Positions 8,501-16,885 of a stretch of DNA of 50,980 bases are shown here, piece by piece. How positions within the stretch are numbered: position 1 is the stretch's first letter; every line of letters starts with the position of its first letter. The translations under genes and the position numbers were made by a program. This DNA comes from Thermincola carboxydiphila (GTDB lineage: Bacteria; Bacillota; Thermincolia; Thermincolales; UBA2595): contig JAENYP010000021.1 in NCBI GenBank assembly GCA_016841725.1, positions 1 through 50,980 of the forward strand. The letters run 5' to 3'. A model generated the notes under the pieces. The model saw only the letters and a program-made list of their open reading frames with translations. It was not told where the DNA came from and ran no database searches.

Positions 8501-8681
8501 GGGAATGGCCCTGGGTTCAGAGCGGTTTGCTCCCCTGGCGATAGCGGTTATCGGGGGCGCCCTGACAGCCACTCTGCTGACTATGGTAATAGTCCCTGTT
8601 GTCTATACCCTTATTGATGATGTTGGAGCATTATTCGGAAGGGAAGGAGCGGGCAGGGCCGCGGAAATGACCGGGAACTGA
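5553..8681 (+). CDS. RND-family efflux transporter (AcrB/MmpL-like)
   Basis: Proton-driven exporter of 1042 residues, the usual size for AcrB/HAE-type RND pumps. It starts at GTG 5553 (VNIAEFSIKHRYTVF) with GGAGGG five bases upstream. The longer frame from 5448 reads back through the adaptor gene and is not needed. Two repeats of one plus five membrane helices flank large extracytoplasmic loops (residues about 35-330 and 560-860). The GIVVDDSIIVLENI segment of TM4 holds the paired aspartates of the proton relay; the equivalent second-half segment is GTVVNNSIMLIDFI. It forms an operon with the adaptor under the TetR-type operator. In a presumed single-membrane host it would export to the cell exterior. 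Confidence 0.95.
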   Translation: MNIAEFSIKHRYTVFALVILILIFGVYAAKTLKVELMPDTNPPLVNVVTSYPGVSARDVAREVSKQMEEELATVDGVKKIKSTSQDGLSLVKVEFHYGRDVDTAAVDVQNAISRIKRELPAGIQDPQVMKFSTSDKPIVTFALNSDKVSLAAVRDLADNELKTALQTVDGVAAVDVFGGNRGQVNILVDKALLDAFNISLDQVTAAVRGQNVSQPGGRITGEDSESLIRLVQEYQDLADIENTVVSNRQGNLIYLKDIASIDASGEESRSEYRFNGETAIAIQILKRDDANTVEVVERLKEKIAALEKTYPYIEFQVADDDSVFTQQVVENMSGTVRDAIILTTLIILISIVSINESVIVSLSMPISFLTTLALMKLSGMELNLITLSALILSVGIVVDDSIIVLENIMRHCHEYGKDIKRAAIDGTKEIFLADIAGTSTSAIVLIPLIFVEGFVGKVFGPLSLTLVYALSASLLVSLTVIPLLAVLMGGRSFPRLQKLTARIASPYTFFMDKLKEFFLVTLSGALRRRWLAVVIALVLLGSGAQLLKAIGMEVLPKIDSGTFNVSLETYAGTSLSKTGDIVKQVENLLAAEKEVRSYSTQIGYEPGGHYLGDSGALGVTKANITVNLSTRKERKETIWEIEDRLRGEIAHIPGIETFVVKESGGTAIATTAAPIDVRISGQDPEITYRLAQEVQSRLEGVPGAVNLYKSWSLNSPEVHIRVNEKRAAELGLSPAAIIREVFASLEGVPASEIKSANRKDTQVLVRYRSEDRTSLEHLESVTLTTPAGARIPLRDVAEIEIKKGANIVTRENLEPTVDVLGFTYGRTFSHVMDDIEEELKTVSLPDGYTIAVTGEQSDLKDSMGDLIFSLLLALIAIYLLLLAQFRSFIHPVTVMTAIPLVLIGVSLALLFTGQSVSMSVMLGLILLVGTVVNNSIMLIDFIIRARESGKSRSEAIIESVRIRFRPIMMTAMSQFAGMFPLASGMALGSERFAPLAIAVIGGALTATLLTMVIVPVVYTLIDDVGALFGREGAGRAAEMTGN

Positions 8682-8724
8682 ATATGACTGTTGCACGATC
8701 AAATAAGAGGGAGGTAATGATAAG

Positions 8725-9180
8725 ATGCTGGTATTTGCCAGGGTGTTTCATGATCTGTTCACAGTGGTTTGGATTGGAGGTCTTTTAACCATGGGGCTTG
8801 TTGTTATGCCTGCTGCTAAAAAGATGTTTGAAGACCCCGAAAAATTTAAAAAGTTCACCGGTATAGTGCATAAGCGAATGAGCTTATTGGGTAACCTCAG
8901 TATTGCCGTCCTGCTGGTTACCGGAGTTCTTCTGGCCAGGAACGGCAGTGACTTTGCAGGATTATTCTCGTTTGACAACCTGTATTCCGGTCTGCTGGCT
9001 GTAAAACACCTGGTTTTTCTGGCTATGATAATCATAGTCGCGGCCCGTAACCTCATCGTAAAAAAGCAGGCCAGTCCTGTGGTACAGAAAAAAAGAATTC
9101 CGGAAAAAATGTTCCTGGCAAATGTGGCGCTGGGGTCTGTCGTGGTTATTTTAAGCAGTATCGTGTCTGCCCTTCGGTAA
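8725..9180 (+). CDS. CopD-like four-helix membrane protein
   Basis: A 151-residue protein with four hydrophobic segments (about residues 10-30, 52-72, 88-108 and 130-150). The first carries HDLFTVVWIGGLLTMG, a His-Trp-Gly-Gly pattern resembling the CopD/DUF-type membrane families whose biochemical role is unsettled. AGGGAGG lies ten bases before ATG 8725. It follows the RND gene by about 43 bases on the same strand and may be read through from it. Metal or haem handling is suggested only by the family resemblance. Confidence 0.75.
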   Translation: MLVFARVFHDLFTVVWIGGLLTMGLVVMPAAKKMFEDPEKFKKFTGIVHKRMSLLGNLSIAVLLVTGVLLARNGSDFAGLFSFDNLYSGLLAVKHLVFLAMIIIVAARNLIVKKQASPVVQKKRIPEKMFLANVALGSVVVILSSIVSALR

Positions 9181-9301
9181 AAAATGTGCAAGAATGGCTT
9201 TGTGATAACTTTCTCTGTTTTTGAAGGTAATCTGCAAGAAAATGTCGAATCTGAATATGATGGTTAACAAAGTCATTACTATGCAGCAAAGGAGGTTCGA
9301 C

Positions 9302-9652
9302 ATGACAGAGCAGCTTCGGAAAGAAGAGAAAACATGGGGGATGCTGGCACATCTGGGTATTTTCTCAGGGCACTTTATCCCCTTTGGCAACATTATTGCC
9401 CCCCTGGTAATCTGGATGGTGAAGAAGGATGAGTCCGACTACGTGGCTTACCATGGCAAGGAATCACTAAATTTCCAGATATCCATTGCAATTTACATGA
9501 TAGTATCGGTAATCCTGGCACTGCTGCTGGTTGGTTTCATCCTGGTAGCCGTACTCTGGGTATCTAATCTTGTCCTGGTCGTCATTGCCGGTATTAAGGC
9601 AAATGAAGGGGAACTATACCGTTACCCGTTCACAATAAGGTTCGTAAAATAA
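9302..9652 (+). CDS. DUF4870-type small membrane protein
   Basis: A 116-residue protein with the DUF4870 pattern: WGMLAHLGIFSGHFIPFGNIIAPLVIWMVKK, then YVAYHGKESLNFQ, two further hydrophobic segments and a short basic tail. The family is widespread and has no agreed function. ATG 9302 is chosen because AAAGGAGG precedes it at a proper distance; the frame could start at 9221 but has no site there. A terminator follows, so the transcript probably ends here. Confidence 0.88.
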   Translation: MTEQLRKEEKTWGMLAHLGIFSGHFIPFGNIIAPLVIWMVKKDESDYVAYHGKESLNFQISIAIYMIVSVILALLLVGFILVAVLWVSNLVLVVIAGIKANEGELYRYPFTIRFVK

Positions 9653-9691
9653 ACATGGGAAGTTATCCCGATAGTTTTATAGCATTTCTGA

Positions 9692-9730
9692 AACAGGGTG
9701 CCTCATTGGTGGGTTACCCTGTTTTTTTTT
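9692..9730 (+). terminator. Terminator after the DUF4870 gene
   Basis: AACAGGGT pairs with ACCCTGTT across a loop of about 16 bases and is followed by a run of nine T. Confidence 0.85.
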
Positions 9731-9872
9731 ACCGTCTGCCGGAGTCCAAATTCCACTTGACGTAATAACTCTCTCAATATAATTATGCTGTTCCCGGCAG
9801 AATTAACGTTACAGGAGCAATTTACTTAAGTTTGAATATACTGTAGTAAAACTATGGAGAGGTGATATTTTA

Positions 9873-10922
9873 ATGGTTATTCCTAATCAAAGACAATACC
9901 CGTCGGGAACAGTTTCTTATGTAATCAGGTCCGGCGATACGCTTTACAGCCTGGCAGCCAGGTTTAATACCACGGTTCAGGCCATTATTGCGGCCAACCC
10001 TGGCATTGACCCTAATAACCTGATGATAGGTCAGGTAATCTGCATACCACAGCCGGTGGGTCCACCGACCTGCCCCGGTGGAAGACTTTACACCATACAG
10101 CCCGGTGATACCCTGTTCCAGATTGCCCGGTTTTTCAACGTAACTGTTGATGCCATTCTGCAGGCCAATCCCGGGTTAGACCCGGATAACCTGGTTGTCG
10201 GCCGGATTATCTGTATTCCCGGAGTGGCGCCTCCGACTGAGTGCCCTGCCGGAACAGTACCTTACATCATCCGTGCCGGCGACACCTATTACGCCCTTGC
10301 CATAAGATTTAATACAACTGTTGAGGCCCTGATAGCAGCGAACCCCGGTGTTGACCCTAATGCCCTGGTAATCGGCCAACGTATCTGTGTACCTCAGGTT
10401 GCGCCTCCGACTGAGTGCCCTGCCGGGACAGTGCCTTACATCATCCGTGCCGGAGACACCTATTTTGCCATTGCCGCAAGATTTAACACTACTGTTGCAG
10501 CCCTGATAGCAGCAAACCCCGGTGTTGATCCCAATGCCCTGATGATAGGACAGCGCATTTGTGTACCGGTTACCGTACCTCCCGCTGTGTGCCCTGCGGG
10601 TACAGTGCCTTACATCATCCGTGCCGGAGACACCTATTTTGCCATTGCCGCAAGATTTAACACTACTGTGGCGGCCTTAATAGCTGTCAATCCCGGTGTT
10701 GATCCGAATAACCTGTTCATCGGACAGCGCATCTGTATACCACAGGCCATACCTCCTGTTGGCTGCCCTCCCGGGACAATGCCTTATATCATCCGCGCCG
10801 GAGACACCTATTTTGCTATTGCCGCAAGATTTAACACTACTGTGGCGGCCCTGATAGCAGCAAACCCCGGTGTTGATCCCAATGCCCTGATGATAGGACA
10901 GCGCATCTGTATACCGCGTTAA
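9873..10922 (+). CDS. Six-LysM-repeat protein, probably spore or cell-wall associated
   Basis: The 349-residue product is almost entirely LysM domains: six copies beginning near residues 11, 69, 125, 184, 241 and 299, joined by short Pro/Cys linkers. Each copy has the GDTxxxIAxRFNTT core, the ANPGxDPNxL turn and the IGQxICIP end; LysM binds the glycan chains of peptidoglycan. There is no signal peptide or catalytic domain, as in many LysM proteins of spore-formers that load onto the spore or cortex, such as SafA-like ones. Copies 3 to 6 are nearly identical in DNA as well as protein, which indicates recent tandem duplication. GAGAGGTGAT precedes ATG 9873. Confidence 0.93.
   Translation: MVIPNQRQYPSGTVSYVIRSGDTLYSLAARFNTTVQAIIAANPGIDPNNLMIGQVICIPQPVGPPTCPGGRLYTIQPGDTLFQIARFFNVTVDAILQANPGLDPDNLVVGRIICIPGVAPPTECPAGTVPYIIRAGDTYYALAIRFNTTVEALIAANPGVDPNALVIGQRICVPQVAPPTECPAGTVPYIIRAGDTYFAIAARFNTTVAALIAANPGVDPNALMIGQRICVPVTVPPAVCPAGTVPYIIRAGDTYFAIAARFNTTVAALIAVNPGVDPNNLFIGQRICIPQAIPPVGCPPGTMPYIIRAGDTYFAIAARFNTTVAALIAANPGVDPNALMIGQRICIPR
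10242..10915 (+). repeat. Tandem 171-177-bp repeats inside the LysM gene
   Basis: Four consecutive units start near 10242, 10417, 10588 and 10760, each opening with TGCCCT and followed by CCTTACATCATCCGTGCCGG or a close variant. The units correspond to LysM copies 3-6; copies 4 and 6 are the most alike. Confidence 0.85.
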
Positions 10923-10982
10923 TACTTTTTAAAAGTGCGGGTAACGGACGTTTTCCTAAGTTTGCGAATTTAATTATTAATG

Positions 10983-11014
10983 GGATGGGTGTATTTTACA
11001 CCCATCCTGTTTTG
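10983..11014 (+). terminator. Terminator after the LysM gene
   Basis: A perfect 11-bp stem, GGATGGGTGTA with TACACCCATCC, has a 3-base loop and is followed by TGTTTTGTT. Confidence 0.8.
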
Positions 11015-11103
11015 TTCTCAAATATTGCCCCGGACAAAGAGGATTAGGTCGTAAATTGTCGAAGGATAAGACTGGCTCATCTTATTCCGGGGAGGGACAG
11101 GCT

Positions 11104-12099
11104 GTGGAATTAATGATTATTATTCTGCTAACGATATTGATAATTTTGGTATTCATACTGCTTTATAAGCAGTTTTTCGGGAAAAGGAACTTTGATCCGG
11201 AGCTGCTGGTTAAAAACACCTTATTAGATTTTCGCAGCCAAATACAGGAATCAGTTAACAGCACCCGTAAAGAAATGAGTGATGCCAGGGAGGACATCAA
11301 CCGGCGGACCAGGGAAACCCTAACTCTGATGACAGATATGCGGGCAACTGTGGAAAAAATAATCAGCCAGCAGGAAGAGTCAGCCCGGTTGGGACGTTCC
11401 CTAAAGGACATCCTTCAAGCGCCAAAAATAAGGGGCAACTACGGTGAGGCAATCCTGGAGGAAATGCTGGACAAGGTTCTTCCCAGGGGGATGTGGACCC
11501 GCCAGTACAGGCTAGGAGACGGCGCCGTTGTGGATATTGTTGTCAATTACAGGGATATGGTAATTCCCATAGATTCCAAGTTTCCACGGGACAACTATGT
11601 AAGACATCTGAACTCTGAGGACCCCAGGGAAAAGGAGATATTATGGAAGCAGTTTGAGAAAGATGTTATCCTGAGAATCAGAGAAATAGGCAGGTATGTT
11701 GCCCCTGACCGGGGCACATCGGATTTTGCCCTGATGTTTATTCCCTCAGAGGCAGTATATTATGAAACAATTGCCGAAAAAAACTATCTTGGTCATCCTT
11801 CGCGGATTATCGAGGAAGCTGAGAAAAATAAAGTTATGCCTGTAAGTCCCAACACATTTTACGCCTTCCTGCAAATTATTATGTCAGGCATCCGCAACCT
11901 GGAAGTCCTGGGTCAGGCCAGGAACATTCAGGAAAAGCTGGTTAAGCTGGAAACAAAGTTTGACCACTTTTATAAGCAGTACGAAATTATCGGCCGGGAA
12001 CTGGAGAAGGCCTCTGAAGCTTACCGCAAGGGCGACCGGCATATAGAGCTGTTCAAAAGGGCGCTGGATAAAACTATAAGAATAGATGACAAGTTATAA
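11104..12099 (+). CDS. rmuC: RmuC-family DNA recombination protein
   Basis: RmuC proteins are membrane-anchored, nuclease-like proteins that limit rearrangements at short inverted repeats. The chosen GTG 11104 has GGGGAGGG eight bases upstream and gives 331 residues that open directly with the anchor (LMIIILLTILIILVFILL). A TTG at 11056 would add 16 polar residues but is poorly placed. A coiled-coil region follows (about residues 35-110). Then comes the RmuC core: APKIRGNYGEAILEEML, VDIVVNYRDMVIPIDSKFPRDNY and the MFIPSEAVYYE segment. It appears to be a single-gene unit after a terminator. Confidence 0.92.
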   Translation: MELMIIILLTILIILVFILLYKQFFGKRNFDPELLVKNTLLDFRSQIQESVNSTRKEMSDAREDINRRTRETLTLMTDMRATVEKIISQQEESARLGRSLKDILQAPKIRGNYGEAILEEMLDKVLPRGMWTRQYRLGDGAVVDIVVNYRDMVIPIDSKFPRDNYVRHLNSEDPREKEILWKQFEKDVILRIREIGRYVAPDRGTSDFALMFIPSEAVYYETIAEKNYLGHPSRIIEEAEKNKVMPVSPNTFYAFLQIIMSGIRNLEVLGQARNIQEKLVKLETKFDHFYKQYEIIGRELEKASEAYRKGDRHIELFKRALDKTIRIDDKL

Positions 12100-12229
12100 T
12101 AATTATTGTTATTCAAGAAATTTACCCTGTCTTATTAGGAGGGATTTTAAGGAACGTGTAGAATAATAAAACTACCCAAAAGGAGAACGGCAAATTTAGC
12201 GGGTAAAAAAACTAAGGAGGTAGAAGGGA

Positions 12230-13423
12230 TTGAATTTTAAAAAGTTCGGTGTATTGACAGTGGCTATCCTGCTTGTTGTCTCACTGATGGCCGGATGTGG
12301 GGGCGGTTCCCAGGATACCGGCAAAGCCACAACAGGTGAGACCGAAGGAACAGAGACAGTTAAGATTGGTTTTCTGGGAGCCCTTACCGGGGATGTTGCC
12401 ATGTATGGGCAGCCTACTCTGGAAGGTATGAAAATGGCTGTTGAGGAAGTCAATGCAGCCGGGGGAATTGATGGTAAGCAGCTGGAGATTGTTGAAGATG
12501 ACAACCGCGGGGACAAGCAGGAAGGCGCTGCTATCACTCAGAAGCTTATCAGCCGCGACAAAGTGGTTGCCATCGTAGGTGACCCGACCACAGGTATTAC
12601 CAAGGTAGCCGCACCTATCTGCAACAGGAGCCAGGTGGTTCAGATTTCCGCAGGTTCTACGGGTTCAGGTGTTGTTGAGCTGGGGGAATACATATTCCGT
12701 GATACCCTGCTCGATTCAGTAGCTATACCTGCTCTTATCGACTACTTCACCGGTGATCTTGGCTATAAAAAGGTTGCTGTTATCACCTCTCAAAATAACG
12801 ACTACAGCGTGGGTATGACTGAAGTCTTCAAAACAGCTATCGAAGGCAAAGATATTGAAATTGTTGCTGATGAAAAGGTAAATGACGGCGATAAGGATTT
12901 CAGCGGACAAATCACCAATATTAAGGCCAAAAACCCGGATGTAATCTTCTATTCAGGATATTATACTGAAGGCGCCCTGATTATGAAAGAGGCCCGCAAA
13001 CAGGGACTTGATGTAAATATGTTCGGCGGTGACGGCCTGTATTCACCGACATTAATCGAGCTTGGCGGTGATGCAGTTGAAGGTTCCATGGTATTTTTAG
13101 GATTCTCACCTGAGCAGCCTACTCCGGAAACTGCAGCTTTTATCGAGAATTTCAAATTAAAATACAATGATAAAACACCGGGTCTGTTCGAAGCCCAGGG
13201 CTATGATGCGGTTAAGATTCTGGCCGAAGCCATGAACAGGGCCGGCAGCACCGATCCCAAGGTATTCCGTGATGAGGTCGCTAAAACCAAAGAATTTAAG
13301 GGAGTATCAGGAACAATTACTTTCCAGGAAAATCGGGAGCCTATCAAGAGCCCGGTATACCTGCTTGAAGTGAAAGATGGCAAGTACACTCTGAAGCAAA
13401 AGGTACCTGTTACTGTTAACTAA
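12230..13423 (+). CDS. livJ: Branched-chain amino-acid ABC transporter, substrate-binding lipoprotein
   Basis: Extracytoplasmic receptor of the Liv importer. It starts at TTG 12230 nine bases after AAGGAGG. The signal peptide ends in the lipobox LMAGC, so Cys23 is predicted to carry the lipid anchor. The periplasmic-binding fold (type 1) shows KIGFLGALTGDVAMYGQPTLEGMKMAVEE and the VAIVGDPTTGITKVAAPI segment, both typical of Leu/Ile/Val-binding proteins. It is 397 residues long and complete. It leads a livJ-livH-livM-livG-livF operon, and the hairpin behind it probably raises its level over the permease genes. Confidence 0.95.
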   Translation: MNFKKFGVLTVAILLVVSLMAGCGGGSQDTGKATTGETEGTETVKIGFLGALTGDVAMYGQPTLEGMKMAVEEVNAAGGIDGKQLEIVEDDNRGDKQEGAAITQKLISRDKVVAIVGDPTTGITKVAAPICNRSQVVQISAGSTGSGVVELGEYIFRDTLLDSVAIPALIDYFTGDLGYKKVAVITSQNNDYSVGMTEVFKTAIEGKDIEIVADEKVNDGDKDFSGQITNIKAKNPDVIFYSGYYTEGALIMKEARKQGLDVNMFGGDGLYSPTLIELGGDAVEGSMVFLGFSPEQPTPETAAFIENFKLKYNDKTPGLFEAQGYDAVKILAEAMNRAGSTDPKVFRDEVAKTKEFKGVSGTITFQENREPIKSPVYLLEVKDGKYTLKQKVPVTVN

Positions 13424-13427
13424 TAGA

Positions 13428-13459
13428 GCTTAAACTGAGTCTGAACTTAAACCGAGTCA
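13428..13459 (+). repeat. Short direct repeat after livJ
   Basis: GCTTAAACTGAGTCTG is followed directly by an imperfect copy, ACTTAAACCGAGTCAG, just past the livJ stop. Confidence 0.6.
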
Positions 13460-13461
13460 GA

Positions 13462-13499
13462 GCGGCCTCAAAGTAATGATATTTTGAGGCCGCAGTTTT
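13462..13499 (+). terminator. Intercistronic attenuating terminator between livJ and livH
   Basis: A perfect 11-bp stem, GCGGCCTCAAA with TTTGAGGCCGC, is followed by AGTTTTATA. Its position and weak T run suggest partial termination, which would make the binding protein more abundant than the membrane parts. Confidence 0.75.
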
Positions 13500-13546
13500 A
13501 TACTTTTCCGGCAAATCTTACTACCCATTGTAGAGAGGGGTGTAGC

Positions 13547-14422
13547 ATGTTTTTACAACAATTGATTAACGGAATAACTCTCGGAGCCGTTTACGGACTT
13601 ATTGCCCTGGGCTATACAATGGTTTATGGTATTATTCTTCTGATAAATTTTGCCCATGGGGAGATTTTTATGGCTGGGGCGTTTGTTGGTCTCATGATGG
13701 TTACAGTATTTAAAATGAACATATTTCTTGCCCTTATACTTGCGATGGCATTCTGCATGGTCATGGGCGTTATTGTGGAGCGCATAGCCTACAGGCCGCT
13801 GCGTAACTCGTCAAGACTGTCGGCCTTGATTTCGGCCATAGGTGTTTCCATTTTTCTTTCCACATTGGCCCTGTTGATTTTTGGCGCCAATGCCCAGGGT
13901 TACCCGGCTGAGACATTCCCGGTAGCCCAGATTCATATTGGACCTGCCGAGATTTCCACCCTCCAGCTCCTTATCCTGGGACTTTCTGCTACCCTGATGA
14001 TAGGTCTTGAGCTGATTGTACACAAGACCAAGATTGGCAAGGCCATGCGGGCCACATCACAGGATTATCAGACAGCCGCCCTGATGGGAATTAACGTAAA
14101 CAGGGTAATCTCATTCACCTTCGGCCTGGGTTCTTCCCTGGCTGCTGCAGGTGGAGTACTGGTCGGACTTTATTTTAATGCGGTTTCCTGGAACATGGGA
14201 CTGATGGCGGGCCTCAAGGCCTTTGCTGCAGCTGTTCTCGGAGGAATTGGCTCTATTCCCGGGGCTATGCTGGGAGGCCTTTTCCTGGGCACCTTTGAAA
14301 TAATGGGAGTCGCTGCAGGGTTGTCTTCGTATAGGGACGCTATTGCCTTTGCCATCCTGGTACTGGTGCTTTTGGTTAAGCCCACAGGCCTGATGGGCCG
14401 CAAGATTCAGAAGAAAGTGTAG
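13547..14422 (+). CDS. livH: Branched-chain amino-acid ABC transporter permease LivH
   Basis: Inner-membrane permease of the Liv importer, 291 residues. The start at 13547 (MFLQQLINGITLGAVYGLIALG) has GAGAGGGG upstream. It has the typical N-terminus, the LINFAHGEIFMAGAF segment and the late EAA-like loop near residues 190-235 (AALMGINVNRVISFTFGLGSSLAAAGG). A longer frame from 13484 overlaps the terminator and is not used. It is followed after 8 bases by livM. Confidence 0.95.
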   Translation: MFLQQLINGITLGAVYGLIALGYTMVYGIILLINFAHGEIFMAGAFVGLMMVTVFKMNIFLALILAMAFCMVMGVIVERIAYRPLRNSSRLSALISAIGVSIFLSTLALLIFGANAQGYPAETFPVAQIHIGPAEISTLQLLILGLSATLMIGLELIVHKTKIGKAMRATSQDYQTAALMGINVNRVISFTFGLGSSLAAAGGVLVGLYFNAVSWNMGLMAGLKAFAAAVLGGIGSIPGAMLGGLFLGTFEIMGVAAGLSSYRDAIAFAILVLVLLVKPTGLMGRKIQKKV

Positions 14423-14430
14423 GTGAAACC

Positions 14431-15336
14431 ATGGCAGAAGTATTACAGAGCATTGCTAATTCAATGGACCCTTATATGCTGCAAATTTTTGTAAACATAG
14501 GGATTGCGATAATACTTGCCCTGGGGCTGAACCTGATTACAGGGGTTACCGGTCAGCTGGACCTTGGGCATGCTGCCTATATGAGTGTAGGAGCTTTTAC
14601 CGCTGCAATCATTACCATCAGGTTTAACCTGCCGTTCAGTGTGAACCTCCTTATCGCAGGAACACTCGCGGCATTGGTCGGCTTAGCTATCGGTTTTCCC
14701 ATCCTCCGCCTGACAGGAGATTATTTTGCCATTGCCACTCTTGGGTTTGCTGAAATTTTGAAAGTAATTTTTCTGAACCTTGACATTACCAATAAGGCTC
14801 TGGGCCTCTCGGTACCCCCGCCAAACACTTCCATACCCATGCCTTTTTATGTGTGGATGGTCACAATTCTGGTGATTGTCGGGGTAACTTTTATCCAGAA
14901 TTCACGTTTTGGGAGGGCGCTTAAGGCAATCAGGGAAGATGAAATCGCTGCTGAGACCATGGGAATAAATTCAACCAGGTATAAGAATCAGGCATTTGCT
15001 ATCGGATGTTTTCTTGCCGGTATTGGAGGCGGGTTATATGCTCATTTTATTGCATATATCAACCCATCTGACTTTGCCTTCATGAAATCCATCGATATCC
15101 TCAATATGGTTGTCCTGGGTGGATTGGGGAGTATTCCGGGGGCCATTTTGGGGGCAGGTGTACTGACTATTGCCCCGGAGTTCCTGAGGTTTATGTCAGA
15201 ATACAGGATGCTGGTTTACGGTGCTCTGCTTGTCTTTCTGATGGTTTTCCGTCCCAATGGTCTTCTTGGAGGAGTTGATTTCAGGAAAATGGTTTTCCGG
15301 ATATTTGGCAAAAGGGAGAAAAAAGTATTGAGGTAA
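14431..15336 (+). CDS. livM: Branched-chain amino-acid ABC transporter permease LivM
   Basis: Second permease of the Liv importer, 301 residues. It has the hallmark GLNLITGVTGQLDLGHAAYMSVGAF near residues 32-56, LTGDYFAIATLGFAEI in the middle and the coupling segment IREDEIAAETMGINSTRYKNQAFAIGCFLAGIGG. A lipoyl-like or extra domain is absent. It pairs with LivH to form the channel. The next gene, livG, starts after only four bases. Confidence 0.95.
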   Translation: MAEVLQSIANSMDPYMLQIFVNIGIAIILALGLNLITGVTGQLDLGHAAYMSVGAFTAAIITIRFNLPFSVNLLIAGTLAALVGLAIGFPILRLTGDYFAIATLGFAEILKVIFLNLDITNKALGLSVPPPNTSIPMPFYVWMVTILVIVGVTFIQNSRFGRALKAIREDEIAAETMGINSTRYKNQAFAIGCFLAGIGGGLYAHFIAYINPSDFAFMKSIDILNMVVLGGLGSIPGAILGAGVLTIAPEFLRFMSEYRMLVYGALLVFLMVFRPNGLLGGVDFRKMVFRIFGKREKKVLR

Positions 15337-15340
15337 ACCG

Positions 15341-16150
15341 ATGGATTTTGCAATAGTAAGGGGCGATTACGGCATGTCACTATTAAGGCTTGACAATGTA
15401 ACGATCCGTTTTGGCGGACTTGTTGCTGTGGATAAAGTTAATCTGACGGTGGAACAGGGAGAAATTCTTTCACTGATAGGTCCTAACGGCGCCGGGAAGA
15501 GTACTATTTTCAATCTGATAACAGGGATTTATTCCCCTACCGAGGGTAAAATGTATTTTGAGGAGAAAAGCATCGGCTCCAAAAAGCCGTATCATTTGGC
15601 TGCCGCCGGTATTGCCAGGACATTCCAGACGATCCATCTTTTTAATAACCTGACCGTACTGGAGAATGTTTTGATTGGGGCACATACCCGTGGGAAATGG
15701 AATGTAACCGGAGCCCTTCTTAAATTCACTCCGTGGGTTCGCGGCGAAGAGCGGGAACTTACTGAATGGGCTTATGACTGTCTTGAAAGAGTTGGCTTGG
15801 CTGATAAAGCTGATGAACTTGCGATGAACCTTTCCTATGGCGCCCAAAGACGTTTGGAAATAGCCCGGGGTCTTGCGGTCCGGCCGAAACTGCTGCTCCT
15901 TGACGAGCCGGCTGCGGGCATGAATCCTCAGGAAAAGGCCACCCTGCTGAAAATGGTAAAAGTTATCAGGGACAGTGGTGTTACCATCTTCCTGGTGGAA
16001 CATGATATGAAATTTGTGATGAACATATCAGAGCGGATTGCTGTTCTGGATTATGGGATCAAAATTGCTGAAGGCCCGCCCGAGTCAGTTCGCAGTAACC
16101 CGAAGGTGATCGAGGCATACCTTGGTAAGGGGGCGGTCAATAGTGCTTAA
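15341..16150 (+). CDS. livG: Branched-chain amino-acid ABC transporter ATPase LivG
   Basis: Cytoplasmic ATPase of the Liv importer. Walker A GPNGAGKST, the LSYGAQRRLEIARGL signature and the Walker B segment LLLLDEPAAGMNPQE are all intact. The switch His lies in LVEHDMKFV. At 269 residues from ATG 15341 (GAGGT six bases upstream) it is normal in size. An alternative start at ATG 15374 (MSLLRLDNVTIRFGG) fits the family's usual N-terminus and has AAGGGG ten bases upstream, so the first eleven residues are uncertain. The last eight bases overlap livF. Confidence 0.94.
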   Translation: MDFAIVRGDYGMSLLRLDNVTIRFGGLVAVDKVNLTVEQGEILSLIGPNGAGKSTIFNLITGIYSPTEGKMYFEEKSIGSKKPYHLAAAGIARTFQTIHLFNNLTVLENVLIGAHTRGKWNVTGALLKFTPWVRGEERELTEWAYDCLERVGLADKADELAMNLSYGAQRRLEIARGLAVRPKLLLLDEPAAGMNPQEKATLLKMVKVIRDSGVTIFLVEHDMKFVMNISERIAVLDYGIKIAEGPPESVRSNPKVIEAYLGKGAVNSA

Positions 16151-16847
16151 GGTAGAAAATATTTCCGTAAACTATGGCGCTATAAATGCATTAAAGGAGG
16201 TCTCCTGTCAGATTGAGGAGGGTGAAATAGTTGCCCTCATTGGAGCAAACGGGGCCGGAAAAACAACCATCCTGAACACCATATCCAGTGTGGTACAGGC
16301 AGCATCAGGCAGGATTGTTTTCAAGGGTGCGGATATTACCAGGCTGCCACCCCATAAGGTTGTTAAAATGGGTATTTCTCAGGTGCCTGAAGGCCGCAGG
16401 GTTTTTCCTGAAATGAGTGTCCTGGAAAACCTTGAGCTGGGGGCATATACCCGGTCTGACAGAGATGGGGTGAGGGAAGACATGGCCTCGGTTTTCAAAA
16501 GGTTTCCCCGGCTTGAGGAACGGAAAAAACAGTATGCCAAGACCCTGAGCGGCGGTGAGCAGCAGATGCTGGCTATGGGCCGCGCCCTGATGGCAAAGCC
16601 GCAGCTGATGCTGATGGATGAACCCTCAATGGGCCTGGCGCCGATACTGGTTGAAGAGATTTTTAATATTATCAGAGAGATTAACCGGTCCGGCACCACT
16701 ATCCTTCTTGTTGAACAGAATGCCCATATGGCGCTTTCCGTTGCCCACCGGGCGTATGTTCTGGAAACAGGGGAAGTTGTCCTCCAGGGTGATGCCGATG
16801 AACTGGCTGCCAATCCAGAGATCAGGAAGGCATATTTGGGCGAATAG
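16143..16847 (+). CDS. livF: Branched-chain amino-acid ABC transporter ATPase LivF
   Basis: Second ATPase of the Liv importer, 234 residues. GTG 16143 (VLKVENISVNYGAI) is chosen because it gives the normal LivF N-terminus and follows GGGGGCGG at six bases. It overlaps the end of livG by eight bases, so the two are coupled. Walker A GANGAGKTT, signature LSGGEQQMLAMGRAL and Walker B LMLMDEPSMGLAP are complete. It closes the livJHMGF operon. Confidence 0.95.
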   Translation: MLKVENISVNYGAINALKEVSCQIEEGEIVALIGANGAGKTTILNTISSVVQAASGRIVFKGADITRLPPHKVVKMGISQVPEGRRVFPEMSVLENLELGAYTRSDRDGVREDMASVFKRFPRLEERKKQYAKTLSGGEQQMLAMGRALMAKPQLMLMDEPSMGLAPILVEEIFNIIREINRSGTTILLVEQNAHMALSVAHRAYVLETGEVVLQGDADELAANPEIRKAYLGE

Positions 16848-16885
16848 CGGTAACCGTGCAAACTTGTTAACTAAGAGGTGAACAA

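Noticed and set aside
9873-10922. Regular repeats as a possible CRISPR array
   Set aside because: The repeats are coding, in frame and make LysM domains; units are about 171-177 bp with no spacer-repeat pattern.
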